NCBI RefSeq assembly: GCF_903652925.1
Contig: NZ_CAHLAR010000004.1
Coordinates: forward strand, 186,001 to 250,000
DNA from: Achromobacter anxifer
GTDB lineage: Bacteria > Pseudomonadota > Gammaproteobacteria > Burkholderiales > Burkholderiaceae_B
Length of the DNA stretch: 64,000 nucleotides
Reading direction: 5' to 3'
Shown here: positions 24,528 through 33,921 of the stretch, piece after piece
Layout: every line of letters begins with the position of its first letter
How positions within the stretch are numbered: position 1 is the stretch's first letter
Position numbers and translations under genes: made by a program
Notes under the pieces: model-generated
The model's database searches: none
What the model was told of the DNA's origin: nothing
Seen by the model: the letters and a program-made list of their open reading frames with translations, nothing else

Positions 24528-25433
24528 ATGATCGATCTGCGCAATATCGAAACGTTCTTCTGGGTTGCCACCCTGGGCGGGTTCCGGGCCGCGGCCGAGA
24601 AGCTCAACGCCACCCAGCCGGCAATTTCCCAGCGCATCGCCTCGCTGGAAACGGACCTGGGCGTGCGCCTGTTCGACCGCGACACCCGCGGCATCAAGCT
24701 GACGGGCAAGGGACGCGAACTGCTGTCGCATGCCGAGCGCATGCTGCAGATGCGGCGCGACATGCAGGAGGCGGCGCGCGCCAAGAGCGTGATGAGCGGG
24801 ATGCTCCGGCTGGGCGTGTCGGAAACCATCGTCCACACCTGGCTGCCGACGCTGATGGAATACCTGCACGATGCCTATCCGGCGCTGATGGTCGAGATCC
24901 AGGTGGACACGACCACCGTGCTGAAGACTCAACTGGCCTCGCGCCAGATCGACCTGGCATTTCTGCTGGGACCGATGGAGGATCCTCGGATCGAGAACCT
25001 GTATCTTTGCAACTATCCCCTGAGCTGGCTGGCCAGCCCCAAGCTCAAGGTCGGACGCCAGCCCATCCCGCTCAAGCGGTTGGCGCAGTGGCCGGTCATC
25101 ACCTATCCCTCCACGACGGATCCTCACCGCGCCGTGCGCCAGCTGCTGCAACAGGCCGGCGTGGAAGCACCGCGCATGTATGGCAGTTCGGCGCTGAGCG
25201 TCATCGTGCGGATGGCGCAAGACGGCATCGGCACCGCGGTGATCGCGCCCGTCATCCTGCGCCAGGAACTGGCGCGGGGCGACTTGCGCGTCCTGGACGT
25301 CAAGGCGCCGGTGCTGCCGCCGCTGCATTACACCGCCTGCTGGATGCAGGGGCCGGACAGCCAGGTGCCGCGCGCCGTGGCGGAGGCGGCGCAGCAGATT
25401 GCGCGCGAAGAGGCGTTGCGCCATCCGGCTTAA
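24528..25433 (+). CDS. LysR-family regulator, copy 2 of a paralogous pair
   Basis: A 301-aa regulator that aligns without gaps to the one at 17670-18575 (shared [51 protein letters not shown] and VIAPV). The ATG at 24528 was chosen over 24498 because it gives the same length and N-terminus as copy 1. The 24-bp element shared with copy 1 lies 27 bases after its stop codon and upstream of the DUF1445 gene. It probably controls that gene and perhaps the Liv importer beyond. The head-to-tail layout (regulator, then operator, then target) is less common than the divergent layout of most LysR genes. Confidence 0.92.
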   Translation: MIDLRNIETFFWVATLGGFRAAAEKLNATQPAISQRIASLETDLGVRLFDRDTRGIKLTGKGRELLSHAERMLQMRRDMQEAARAKSVMSGMLRLGVSETIVHTWLPTLMEYLHDAYPALMVEIQVDTTTVLKTQLASRQIDLAFLLGPMEDPRIENLYLCNYPLSWLASPKLKVGRQPIPLKRLAQWPVITYPSTTDPHRAVRQLLQQAGVEAPRMYGSSALSVIVRMAQDGIGTAVIAPVILRQELARGDLRVLDVKAPVLPPLHYTACWMQGPDSQVPRAVAEAAQQIAREEALRHPA

Positions 25434-25460
25434 CCCTGATAAATAATCTTGATCGGGGTC

Positions 25461-25484
25461 TATCGCAACATGTGATTGGACGCT
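25461..25484 (+). promoter_or_regulatory. shared 24-bp regulatory element, copy 2 (upstream of the DUF1445 gene)
   Basis: TATCGCAACAT, then GT, then GATTGGACGCT: 22/24 identical to 18734-18757. It starts 27 bases after LysR copy 2 and ends 56 bases before the next ATG. It contains a TCGCA/TGTGA near-dyad in T-N11-A form. It is the probable binding site or core promoter for the paired LysR regulators. Confidence 0.7.
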
Positions 25485-25540
25485 GGCACGCGCTTCCTGT
25501 GCAATGTCCGCATATCGATATTGCCTTCAGAGGGAAGCAC

Positions 25541-26347
25541 ATGGACACGAAATCCGCAGCGCGCGCCAGCGTGGAATTGGCCCGGCAGGCGCGTCTGGAC
25601 GCACGTAGCGGCAAGCTCACCGGCCCCACCGCCAACCTGGCGCCCGGCCACGTCCAGGCCAACCTGGCCATCCTTCCGCGCGCGCTGGCCGCGGACTTCC
25701 TGCACTTCTGCCAGCGCAACCCCAAGCCCTGTCCCTTGCTGGCCATGTCCGAGCCGGGCGATCCCTCCTTGCCGGAACTGGGCCAGGACATCGACATCCG
25801 CAGCGACATTCCGCGCTACCGGGTCTGGAAGAACGGCGAACTGGTGGCCGAGCCCACCGACGTGCGCGATATCTGGCGCGACGATCTGGTGTCGTTCCTG
25901 ATCGGCTGCTCGTTCTCGTTCGAGGAAGCGATGCTGGACAACGGCCTGCCGGTGCGCCACATCGAGCAGGGTTGCAACGTGCCCATGTACCGCACCAGCA
26001 TCCCGACCCACGCCGCGGGCGTCTTCAGCGGGCCGCTGGTTGTTTCCATGCGTCCCTTGAAGGCCGCCGACGCGATCCGCGCCATCCAGGTGACTTCGCG
26101 TTTTCCCTCGGTCCATGGCGCGCCGGTGCATATCGGCGACCCCGCGTTGATCGGGATTGCCGACATCAACCGCCCGGACTATGGTGATCCCGTGGAAATC
26201 CGGGAGGGCGAGATGCCGGTGTTCTGGGCTTGCGGCGTGACGCCGCAGTCCGTGGTCGCCGCGGTCCGGCCGGAGTTCTGCATTACCCACGCGCCGGGCC
26301 ACATGCTGGTCACGGATCTCATCAACAGCAGGATGGCGGTGTTCTGA
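25541..26347 (+). CDS. DUF1445 / D-glutamate cyclase-family protein (putative hydro-lyase)
   Basis: A 268-aa cytosolic protein of the DUF1445 (YcsI-like) family, which includes the catalytic part of mammalian D-glutamate cyclase (D-glutamate to 5-oxo-D-proline plus water). Recognisable stretches are [37 protein letters not shown], and a C-terminal [12 protein letters not shown] and [11 protein letters not shown]. The start at 25541 has AGAGGGA just upstream. It lies directly behind LysR copy 2 and its operator and ahead of a Liv-type importer. Its real substrate could be another 2-amino or hydroxy acid. Confidence 0.82.
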   Translation: MDTKSAARASVELARQARLDARSGKLTGPTANLAPGHVQANLAILPRALAADFLHFCQRNPKPCPLLAMSEPGDPSLPELGQDIDIRSDIPRYRVWKNGELVAEPTDVRDIWRDDLVSFLIGCSFSFEEAMLDNGLPVRHIEQGCNVPMYRTSIPTHAAGVFSGPLVVSMRPLKAADAIRAIQVTSRFPSVHGAPVHIGDPALIGIADINRPDYGDPVEIREGEMPVFWACGVTPQSVVAAVRPEFCITHAPGHMLVTDLINSRMAVF

Positions 26348-26610
26348 CCGCTCCGTTCCCGGCTTATCAGTCGTGCGTAAGCGGGAAGCGGGTAAGAAGT
26401 CTTAATCGTGTAGCTGTACCGGTTGTGCCACCAAAACGATCCATCACAGGACAAGGGGAAATGGCGACAACGCTTTGAATCTGGAGCCTTCCGGCTTGCC
26501 GGAGGGCTTCGTGACGCCGCGAGCCGGCGCATTTCCTGCGGGGAGTGCCGCCGAAGCCCGCGTACTTGCAGTGCTTTCACACCTAGCCGGATCAATCCAG
26601 GAGTCTAGTT

Positions 26611-27858
26611 ATGAAGATGAAGCTCATAGCGGGTGTCGCCGCGAGTCTGGCGCTGATGACCGCCGTGCCTGCCCAGGCGCAACAGGCGGTGCGCATCGGC
26701 GCGATCTATCCGCTGTCCGGCGCCTTGGCGTCGACAGGGGCGGAGATCAAGGCGGCCGTGGAGTTGGCGGTCGAGATCATCAACAACCCGCATCCCGAGC
26801 TTGAGGGTATTCCCCTGGCGGCGGGCAGCGGGCTGCCCGGCCTGGGCGGCGCCAAGATCGAAGTGGTGTTCGGCGATTCCCAGGGCAAGCCCGAGGTGGG
26901 CCTGGCAGACGCCCAGCGCCTGATCGACCAGGAAAAGGTGGTGGCCCTGACAGGCGCCTACCAATCGGCTGTGACCAAGACGGCCAGCCGTATCGCCGAG
27001 CAGCGCGGCATTCCCTACGTGAACGGCGAATCCAGCAGCCCGGACCTGACCGAGCGCGGCTACAAGTGGTTCTTCCGCACCTCGCCCAACGACGACACCT
27101 TCGTCGAGAACATGATGCAGTTCCTGGACGGCGTGAAGGCCGTGCCGACCGCCAAGATCGCGGTGGTGTACGAGAACACCGACTTCGGCGTGAACACCTA
27201 CAAGGCCGTGGAGAAGTTCGCCAAGCAGTACAAGCGCGAGCTGGTGGCCAACATTGCCTATAGCGCGGGTTCGGCCTCGGTGACGGCGGAAGTGCAGAAG
27301 CTGGCCGCCGCCAAGGCTGACGTGGCGATCTTCGCCAGCTATACCTCGGACGCCATGCTGTTCGTGCGCACCATGCGCGAAAGCAAGTACGCGCCGCCGG
27401 TGCTGCTGGCCAACGACGCGGGCTTCATCGATTCGCGCTTCGTGCAGGAGGTGGGGCCGCAGGTGCAGGGCGTGCTGACGCGCGACGTCTGGGGCAATGA
27501 CGTCGCCGCCTCCAAGGCGGGCTTGAAGAAGATCAACGACATGTACAAGGCCAAGACGGGCAAGGACCTGAACGGCAACAACGCGCGCTCGATGCAGGGC
27601 GTGCTGGTGCTGGCCGACGCGATCAACCGGGCCGGCTCGACCGATCCCGAGGCCATCCGCAAGGCGCTGGTCGCCACCGACCTGGGCGAAGCGCAGGTCG
27701 CCATGCCCTGGGCCGGCGTGCAGTTTGACGCCAAGGGCCAGAACACCAAGGGCTCGGGCCTGATCCTGGAACTGAAGGGCGCGTCCTACCAGACGGTGTG
27801 GCCGGAAAAATACCGCACGGACAAGAGCCTGCCCACGTTGCCGTTTGCCTGGAAGTAA
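26611..27858 (+). CDS. ABC importer substrate-binding protein, branched-chain amino acid/amide (Liv) type
   Basis: A 415-aa exported protein with signal peptide MKMKLIAGVAASLALMTAVPAQAQ. The type I periplasmic-binding fold is of the LivJ/amide-binding class (VRIGAIYPLSGALASTGAEI; later GESSSPDLTERGYKWFFRT and ENTDFGVNTYKAVEKFA). It is long for LivJ (about 367 aa), as are members that bind amides, aromatic acids or hydantoin-like compounds. CAGGAG precedes the ATG. A hairpin separates it from the permease genes. The 263 bases upstream contain no gene I can support. Confidence 0.88.
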   Translation: MKMKLIAGVAASLALMTAVPAQAQQAVRIGAIYPLSGALASTGAEIKAAVELAVEIINNPHPELEGIPLAAGSGLPGLGGAKIEVVFGDSQGKPEVGLADAQRLIDQEKVVALTGAYQSAVTKTASRIAEQRGIPYVNGESSSPDLTERGYKWFFRTSPNDDTFVENMMQFLDGVKAVPTAKIAVVYENTDFGVNTYKAVEKFAKQYKRELVANIAYSAGSASVTAEVQKLAAAKADVAIFASYTSDAMLFVRTMRESKYAPPVLLANDAGFIDSRFVQEVGPQVQGVLTRDVWGNDVAASKAGLKKINDMYKAKTGKDLNGNNARSMQGVLVLADAINRAGSTDPEAIRKALVATDLGEAQVAMPWAGVQFDAKGQNTKGSGLILELKGASYQTVWPEKYRTDKSLPTLPFAWK

Positions 27859-27872
27859 ACCGCTATCCGACA

Positions 27873-27894
27873 CGGCGGGCCGCGGGGCCCGCCG
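27873..27894 (+). terminator. hairpin between the binding-protein gene and livH
   Basis: CGGCGGGCC and GGCCCGCCG pair over a 4-base loop, 14 bases after the binding-protein stop codon and immediately before the livH ribosome-binding site (CAGGAG). Such hairpins lower expression of permease genes relative to the binding protein. Confidence 0.55.
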
Positions 27895-27906
27895 CAGGAG
27901 CACTCC

Positions 27907-28758
27907 ATGTTTGAAGCTCTCTCGGCAGGCCTGTTCAATGGCCTGATCTATGCCGCGGTGGCGGTGGGGCTGGCGCTGATCTGGGGCATTACCGACGTCA
28001 TCAACTTCGCCCACGGCGAGTTCCTGATGCTGGGCATGTATGCCGCCTATTGGCTCTATACGCTGGGCCACATCGACCCCACGCTTTCGGCGCCGCTGGT
28101 GGCCATTGCGCTCGCCTTCGTCGGCTTCCTGACCTATGCGCTGATCATCCGGCGCCTGCAGAAGGGGCCGGCGATGGCCGTCATCCTGGCCACCTTCGGC
28201 CTGGGACTGGTATTGCGCCAGATCGCCTTCATCGCCTTCAGTCCCGACTACCGCAGCCTGCCGGACACTCTGGTGTCGGGCAGCGTCACGCTGGCCGGCA
28301 TATCGCTGGGCCGGCCACAGGTCGTGACCGGCCTGATTGCGCTGGTGGTGGTGGCGGCGCTGTTCGTGCTGGTGTACCGCACGCGCTGGGGCCACGCCTT
28401 GCAGGCGGTGGCCGAGGACCGCCAGGTGGCGGCCCTGGTGGGCATTTCGCCCGACCGGGTCAACGCCCAGGTCTGGATGCTGGGCAGCGCCGCGGTGGGC
28501 CTGGCCGGCGCCTTGCTGACCACGTTCTTCTACGTGTTCCCTTCGGTGGGCACGGTATTCGGCCTGCTGGCGTTCGTGGCGGTGTGCATGGGTGGCTTCG
28601 GTTCGCTGCCAGGCGCCTTCATCGCCGGCATCCTGATCGGGATCATCGAGGCCATGACCGGCTACTTCGTCGCGCCGGCGCTGAAGACGGTGAGCGTCTT
28701 CATCCTGTTCATCCTGGTTCTCTGGTATCGGCCGCGCGGCCTGTTCGGGCGGTGGTGA
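27907..28758 (+). CDS. livH: Liv-type ABC importer permease (LivH)
   Basis: A 283-aa inner-membrane permease with about eight hydrophobic segments. The start GLFNGLIYAAVAVGLALIWG, then TDVINFAHGEFLMLGMY, is the LivH signature. The cytoplasmic coupling region AVAEDRQVAALVGISPDRVN is present. The gene symbol denotes the family; the substrate is not necessarily a branched-chain amino acid. Confidence 0.9.
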   Translation: MFEALSAGLFNGLIYAAVAVGLALIWGITDVINFAHGEFLMLGMYAAYWLYTLGHIDPTLSAPLVAIALAFVGFLTYALIIRRLQKGPAMAVILATFGLGLVLRQIAFIAFSPDYRSLPDTLVSGSVTLAGISLGRPQVVTGLIALVVVAALFVLVYRTRWGHALQAVAEDRQVAALVGISPDRVNAQVWMLGSAAVGLAGALLTTFFYVFPSVGTVFGLLAFVAVCMGGFGSLPGAFIAGILIGIIEAMTGYFVAPALKTVSVFILFILVLWYRPRGLFGRW

Positions 28759-28759
28759 G

Positions 28760-29749
28760 ATGAACGACACTCGCAAACTCGACGCCGCATCCGCCGGCGT
28801 ATCCAAATGGCCGGTAGCGGCGGCCGCCGTGGCCGCCATCCTGATGGCCCTGGTGCCGCTGGTGGTGAAGGATGCATTCACCCTGCAGGTGCTGCTGCTG
28901 GCGATCATGTTCGGCGCGCTCGGCGCGTGCTGGAACCTGGTCGGGGGCTTCCTGGGCCGGATTTCCTTCGGCCACAGCGTGTTCGTGGGGGTAGGGGGCT
29001 ACACGACCCTGCTGCTGCTGCACCACCTGAAACTCACGCCGCTGCTGGGCATCCCGTTGGGCGGCCTGATCAGCGCGGCACTGGCCTGGCTGGTCGGCGG
29101 GCCCACGCTGCGGCTGTCCGGGCACTACTTCGCCATGGCCACCATCGCGCTGCTGCAGATCGGCCTGCTGCTGATGATCAACTGGGACTGGGCGGGCGGC
29201 GCGGTGGGCCTGGAGGCGCCCATCGGCGATGCGGCCTGGATGTTGCTGTTCCGAAGCAAGGTGCCGTACTACTGGATCGCCGTGGGCCTGGCATTCCTGA
29301 CCTTTTGCGCCACCTTTTTCCTGGTGCATTCCAAGACCGGCTTCTACTGGCGCGCCATCAACGGCGACGAGGCGGCTTCACGCAGCCTGGGTGTGCCGGC
29401 GGACCGCTACAAGATGCTGGCGTTCGTGATGTCCGCCGGCATGACCGGCGTCTGGGGCGGCTTCTTCGCCATGTATGTGGGCTTCATCGATCCGGAGTCG
29501 ATGTTCAACCTGACGATGTCGGTGCAGGTGGTGCTGGTGACCATCCTGGGCGGCGTCGGCACGCTGATCGGCCCGTGGCTGGGCGCGGCGGTGCTGCTGC
29601 CCCTGTCCGAGGGCACGCGGGTGCTGTGGGGCAGTTCAGGCCTGGGCCTGGACCTGCTGATCTTTGGCCTGGCCATTCTGCTGGTCACGCTGTTCCTGCC
29701 CGGTGGGCTGGTGACATTGAGGAGGCGTCGTGGCTCTGCTGGACGTTAA
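28760..29749 (+). CDS. livM: Liv-type ABC importer permease (LivM)
   Basis: A 329-aa inner-membrane permease starting one base after the livH stop. The LivM hallmarks are AIMFGALGACWNLVGGFLGR, ISFGHSVFVGVGGYT and the coupling motif AINGDEAASRSLGVPADRYK. It forms the heterodimeric channel with LivH. Its last 20 bases overlap livG, so the genes are translationally linked. Confidence 0.9.
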   Translation: MNDTRKLDAASAGVSKWPVAAAAVAAILMALVPLVVKDAFTLQVLLLAIMFGALGACWNLVGGFLGRISFGHSVFVGVGGYTTLLLLHHLKLTPLLGIPLGGLISAALAWLVGGPTLRLSGHYFAMATIALLQIGLLLMINWDWAGGAVGLEAPIGDAAWMLLFRSKVPYYWIAVGLAFLTFCATFFLVHSKTGFYWRAINGDEAASRSLGVPADRYKMLAFVMSAGMTGVWGGFFAMYVGFIDPESMFNLTMSVQVVLVTILGGVGTLIGPWLGAAVLLPLSEGTRVLWGSSGLGLDLLIFGLAILLVTLFLPGGLVTLRRRRGSAGR

Positions 29750-30452
29750 GAACCTGACCAAGCAATTCGGCGGCCTGGTCGCGAACAAGGACATTTCGCT
29801 GTCGGTCGACGCCGGCGAGATCGTCGCCATCATCGGCCCCAACGGCGCGGGCAAGAGCACGCTGTTCAACGGCCTGGTGGGGCATCACGAGCCCACCTCG
29901 GGCACGGTGACTTTCGACGGCCAGTCCATGATCGGACGCCGGCCCGAACAGGTTGCGGCCATGGGGCTGGTGCGCACCTACCAGATTCCACGCAGCTTCG
30001 GCCAGATGACGGTGCTGGAGAATGCCATGGTTGGCGCGCTGCTGCGCCATCCGCGTCTGCCGGACGCGCGCCGCGAATCCGCGCGGGTGCTGGAACTGGT
30101 GGGGCTGGCCGAGCGCGCCGACGTCAGGGCCGCCGAACTGAACGTGGCGGGGCAGAAGCGGGTGGAACTGGCGCGCGCGCTGGCGACCGAGCCACGCATG
30201 CTGCTGCTGGACGAGGTGGCGGGCGGCCTGAACCCGGCAGAGGCCATCGCGCTGGCCGAGATCCTGCGCGGCATCCATGCGTCCGGCGTCACGCTCATCA
30301 TCGTGGAGCACGTGTTGGAAGTGGTCATGCGCCTGGCCCAGCGGGTGCTGGTGCTGAACTTCGGGCAGATGATCGCCGAAGGCGCGCCGCAGGACATCGT
30401 GCGCGATCCCGCCGTGATCGAAGCCTATCTGGGGAGAAAGCACCGTGCCTGA
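29730..30452 (+). CDS. livG: Liv-type ABC importer ATPase (LivG)
   Basis: A 240-aa ATPase with a GTG start at 29730 and a strong GAGGAGG at 29719-29725. Walker A is GPNGAGKSTLFNG and Walker B is MLLLDEVAGGLN. The switch histidine lies in IIVEHVLEVV. The signature region reads ELNVAGQKRVELARAL, lacking the canonical LSGGQ. LivG proteins often deviate here (LSYGQ), but NVAGQ is further off than usual. Expected partners livH, livM and livF are adjacent. Confidence 0.9.
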   Translation: MALLDVKNLTKQFGGLVANKDISLSVDAGEIVAIIGPNGAGKSTLFNGLVGHHEPTSGTVTFDGQSMIGRRPEQVAAMGLVRTYQIPRSFGQMTVLENAMVGALLRHPRLPDARRESARVLELVGLAERADVRAAELNVAGQKRVELARALATEPRMLLLDEVAGGLNPAEAIALAEILRGIHASGVTLIIVEHVLEVVMRLAQRVLVLNFGQMIAEGAPQDIVRDPAVIEAYLGRKHRA

Positions 30453-31164
30453 TGCGATGCTGAAAGTCGAGGACCTGAGCGTGGCCTATGGCGGCGTGCA
30501 GGCGGTGCGCGGCTTGTCGCTGGAAGTGCGGCCGGGCGAAATCGCGGCCCTGCTTGGCGCCAACGGCGCGGGCAAGTCCAGCACCCTGATGGCGATCGTG
30601 GGCTCGGTCAAGCCCAAGGGAGGCCGGGTCTATTTCGAAGGCCGCGACATTACCGGCACGCCGCCGGACAGGCTGGTGACCCAGGGCATCTCCATGATTC
30701 CCGAAGGCGCGCGCGTGTTCGCGCGCCAGCCCGTGGAGCAGAACCTGCGCCTGGGGGCCTATACCGTGCGAGACGAACGGGTCTATGCCGAGCGTCTGGA
30801 GCGCGTGTATGCCTTGTTTCCGCGCCTGAAGGAACGCCGGGCGCAGCTGGCCGGCACCATGTCAGGGGGCGAACGCCAGATGCTGGCCATCGGCCGCGCG
30901 CTGATGAGCGGCCCGCGCCTGCTGTTGATCGACGAACCTAGTCTGGGCCTGTCGCCATTGCTGGTCGAACAGGTGTTCGACGCGCTGGCGGCGCTGAACC
31001 GGGACGACGGCTTGTCGGTGCTGCTGGTGGAGCAGAACATGGCGCAGGCGCTGGAAGTCGCGGCGCGCGCCTACGTGATGCAAAGCGGCCGCGTGGCGCT
31101 GTCGGGCGAGGCCGCGGAACTGGCGGCCTCGGACGAAGTGCGCAAGGCGTATCTGGGGATGTAA
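30445..31164 (+). CDS. livF: Liv-type ABC importer ATPase (LivF)
   Basis: A 239-aa ATPase with GTG start overlapping livG by eight bases. Walker A is GANGAGKSSTLMAI, the signature MSGGERQMLAIGRAL and Walker B LLLIDEPSLGLSPLL are all intact, and VLLVEQNMAQAL replaces the switch histidine with Gln as is normal for LivF. It is the last gene of the Liv operon and is followed by a perfect hairpin. Confidence 0.92.
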   Translation: MPDAMLKVEDLSVAYGGVQAVRGLSLEVRPGEIAALLGANGAGKSSTLMAIVGSVKPKGGRVYFEGRDITGTPPDRLVTQGISMIPEGARVFARQPVEQNLRLGAYTVRDERVYAERLERVYALFPRLKERRAQLAGTMSGGERQMLAIGRALMSGPRLLLIDEPSLGLSPLLVEQVFDALAALNRDDGLSVLLVEQNMAQALEVAARAYVMQSGRVALSGEAAELAASDEVRKAYLGM

Positions 31165-31174
31165 GGCGACGGGC

Positions 31175-31197
31175 GCCGGACGCGGTGCGCGTCCGGC
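31175..31197. terminator. hairpin between convergent livF and porin genes
   Basis: GCCGGACGCG, a GTG loop and CGCGTCCGGC form a perfect 10-bp stem in the 44-base gap. No T-run on either side. It likely serves both transcripts. Confidence 0.55.
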
Positions 31198-31208
31198 CCG
31201 CCGTGCCA

Positions 31209-32279
31209 TCAGAAGATGTGGCGGAAGCCCACTGCGGCGCCGACCTGGTTGGTCTTGCCGGCGATTTCGCCCGTGGCGGCGTCGCTGACCTTGTTCCAGT
31301 CCACGGTGCCGTACACCTGCGAGCGCTTGGACAGCGAGTATTCGGCCACGGCGACCAGCGCGTAGCGCTTGCCCTTGTCGCCGTCCACGACGATGTTCTT
31401 GCTCTGGTCGTAGTAGGCGGCGCCTGTGATGGCCCAGCGCGGCGTGGCTTGCCAGGTGACGCCGGCGAAGTAGCCGTTGTCCTTGCGGTCCAGATTGGCG
31501 GTGGTGGTCCCGCCCATGACGGCGTTGACCCAGCCGGTTTCGTCGCGGCCGTTGAAGTAGCCGGCGAACACCTTGGCGCCGTCGAACTGATAGGACGCGT
31601 TCAGGTTCCAGACGCGCTGGCGCAGATCGGAATCGGAGCCCGCGTAGGTCTGCTGGTAGGCAGCGCCCAGGCCCAGCTGGCCGACGGTGTAGCGCAAGCT
31701 GGCGCCGTATTGCTGGCCGGCCTTGTGGTCCTTCCAGTCTTCGCCGTTGGCCCAGGACAGCACGAACGCCAGGTCTCCAATGGTGTTGGAGTACTTGGTC
31801 ATGTTGTTGGTGCGCACGCGCGACATGGCGGCGGGCAGCCAGGCGTTCTGGTCGTAGTTGCCCACGGTCAGCGGGTCGAAGTAGTCGGCCAGCAGGTCGA
31901 ACATCGGAGTGTTCTGCAGGCCCAGGGTCAGGGCGCCGAGCTTGCCGCCGTCCAGGCCGAGGTAGGCCAGGCGGCTGAAGGTCTTGGCGGGGTCCGAGCC
32001 ACGGCCGTTCTGCATGTTGAAGCCGTTTTCGAGGCGGAAGAAGGCGCGGTTGCCGTCGCCGAGATCTTCCGAGCCGCGCAGGCCCCAGCGGCTGTTGGAG
32101 ATGGCGCCGTTTTCCATCGATACGCGGCTGCCGTCCTGGCCGACGCTGCCTGCGCTGGTGCTCAGGTAGCGGATGCTGACGTCGGCGATGCCGTAGAGCG
32201 TGACGCTGGTTTCGGCTTGGGCCGCGCCGGCGGCCAAGCCCAGGCCGGCAAGGGCGAGGGATGCTGTGATGCGTTTCAT
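31209..32279 (-). CDS. Gram-negative trimeric porin (Omp32/OmpC-like, Burkholderiales type)
   Basis: A 356-aa outer-membrane porin with signal peptide MKRITASLALAGLGLAAGAAQAE and mature start TSVTLYGIADVSIRY, the standard beginning of this 16-strand family. RWGLRGSEDLGDGNRAFFRLENGF follows, and the chain ends in a terminal phenylalanine (VGFRHIF), the outer-membrane insertion signal. It forms a general or anion-selective channel and may serve the neighbouring importers. It has its own leader (32280-32570), in which I see an AT-rich stretch near 32430-32455 but no clear promoter. Confidence 0.92.
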   Translation of the reverse strand: MKRITASLALAGLGLAAGAAQAETSVTLYGIADVSIRYLSTSAGSVGQDGSRVSMENGAISNSRWGLRGSEDLGDGNRAFFRLENGFNMQNGRGSDPAKTFSRLAYLGLDGGKLGALTLGLQNTPMFDLLADYFDPLTVGNYDQNAWLPAAMSRVRTNNMTKYSNTIGDLAFVLSWANGEDWKDHKAGQQYGASLRYTVGQLGLGAAYQQTYAGSDSDLRQRVWNLNASYQFDGAKVFAGYFNGRDETGWVNAVMGGTTTANLDRKDNGYFAGVTWQATPRWAITGAAYYDQSKNIVVDGDKGKRYALVAVAEYSLSKRSQVYGTVDWNKVSDAATGEIAGKTNQVGAAVGFRHIF

Positions 32280-32570
32280 GCGGGGGGCTCCTCCTGGGTA
32301 GCGCTATTTTTTAGTCGCGCCGGGCTTTTGGCCCGGCTGGTTGCGCCTGGCGGATTGCCAGGCGCTGGGCCGCAGCGCCGACGCTTCTGGTAAGCGCGGG
32401 TCCGGGCGTTGGCCGCATATGCACATACACGCCGTAATATTGCAATTTATCGACGCCTGGGAATTCTAAAAAAACTGGGGCGCGAGCGGGACTCGGATTT
32501 TTTTGGCGTTTTCCCTGGTTTACAGGAAGCGAAAACAGGAAGTCCCCACATCGCCGGGGCGCGCGGGTCC

Positions 32571-32604
32571 AAAAAAAAGCCCCGTTCCGGGAACGGGGCT
32601 TTTT
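32571..32604. terminator. bidirectional intrinsic terminator
   Basis: Eight A residues, GCCCCGTTC, CGG, GAACGGGGC and five T residues: a 9-bp stem with T-runs in both directions. It ends TRAP system 2 (minus strand, stop codon at 32620). The 340-base gap 32280-32619 otherwise holds only the porin upstream region. Confidence 0.88.
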
Positions 32605-32619
32605 GGCGTTGCGGCGAGC

Positions 32620-33921
32620 CTACAGCGTCATGTGCAGAGGCAGCCACGTGGCGATGCCAGGCACGGCATAGAGCAGCAGCACGGCCAGGATCATCAGGAA
32701 GAACATCGGCAGCGAGGCGCGCGCGATGTAGGGCAATTCCCTGCCGCTCATGCCGGACAGCACGAACAGGTTGAACCCGACCGGCGGCGTGATTTGTGCC
32801 ATTTCTACAACGAACACGATGAAGATGCCGAACCAGATCAGGTCGATGCCGGCGGCCTGCACCGTGGGCAACAGCACGCCCATGGTCAGCACGACGATGG
32901 AAATGCCGTCCAGGAAGCAGCCCAGGACGATGAAGAACACCATCAGCGCCATGATCAGGCCGAACTGCGACAGGCCCAGTCCGCCGATCCATTCGGCCAG
33001 CGCCCGCGGCAGACCGATATAGCCCATCGCCAGCGTCAGGAACTGCGCGCCCGCCAGGATCAGCGCGATCATGCAGTACAGCCGGGTCGCGCCCAGCAGC
33101 GACTGCATGAAGGTGGAGCGGTTGAGCGAGCCCTGCAGCGCCGACAGTATCAGCGCCCCGACCACGCCGACCGCCGCCGCCTCGGTGGCGGTGGCGATGC
33201 CGGTATAGATGGAACCCAGCACCGCGCCGATCAGCAGCATCACCGGGATCAGGTGCCGCGAACGCGACAGTTTTTGCATGAACGACAGGCCGGGATCCGC
33301 CGCCGGCACCTGGCCGGGATTGCGGATCGCCCACCAGGCGATGTAGCCCATGAACAGCAGGGCCAGCAGGATGCCTGGCACGATGCCCGCGATGAACAGC
33401 TTGGCGATGGAGACGTCCGCCGCCACGCCGTACACGATCATGATGATGGACGGCGGAATCAGCAGGCCCAGCGTGCCGGCTCCCGACAGCGTGCCCAGGA
33501 TCTTGTCCTCGGGATAGCCGCGGCGTGTCAGCTCGGGGATGGTCATTTTGCCGACCGTTGCGCAGGTCGCCGCGGATGAGCCCGAGACCGCCGCGAAGAT
33601 GGCGCAGCCGATCACGTTGGTGTGCAGCAGCCGGCCAGGCAGACGGTTGAGCCAGGGGGCGAGCCCCTTGAACAGGTCTTCCGACAGGCGCGTGCGGAAC
33701 AGGATTTCACCCATCCACAGGAACAGGGGCAGGGCGGTCAGCGTCCAGCTGGAGGACGCGCCCCAGATGGTGACGGCCATGGCGTCGCCGGCCGGCCGGC
33801 TGGAGAAGATCTCCATGCCGATCCAGGCGGTGCCCGCCAGGGTCAGGCCGACCCAGACGCCGCAGCCCAGCAGCGCGAAGATCGAGACGACCAATAGGGT
33901 TATGACGAGAAGTTCATTCAT
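32620..33921 (-). CDS. TRAP transporter large membrane subunit (DctM), system 2
   Basis: A 433-aa inner-membrane protein with about twelve hydrophobic segments. The DctM-typical motifs AAVSGSSAATCATVGKMTIPE, GAGTLGLLIPPSIIMIVYG and GCFLDGISIVVLTMGVLLP are present. Its start overlaps the DctQ gene by eight bases, so the two are coupled. It ends just before a strong terminator. Confidence 0.9.
   Translation of the reverse strand: MNELLVITLLVVSIFALLGCGVWVGLTLAGTAWIGMEIFSSRPAGDAMAVTIWGASSSWTLTALPLFLWMGEILFRTRLSEDLFKGLAPWLNRLPGRLLHTNVIGCAIFAAVSGSSAATCATVGKMTIPELTRRGYPEDKILGTLSGAGTLGLLIPPSIIMIVYGVAADVSIAKLFIAGIVPGILLALLFMGYIAWWAIRNPGQVPAADPGLSFMQKLSRSRHLIPVMLLIGAVLGSIYTGIATATEAAAVGVVGALILSALQGSLNRSTFMQSLLGATRLYCMIALILAGAQFLTLAMGYIGLPRALAEWIGGLGLSQFGLIMALMVFFIVLGCFLDGISIVVLTMGVLLPTVQAAGIDLIWFGIFIVFVVEMAQITPPVGFNLFVLSGMSGRELPYIARASLPMFFLMILAVLLLYAVPGIATWLPLHMTL

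Noticed and set aside
21945-25424. An 1159-codon open frame on the minus strand across dctM, DUF2848, amidase and LysR copy 2
   Set aside because: It crosses four well-supported genes and their intergenic hairpins, and its translation shows no domain. It is a compositional artefact.
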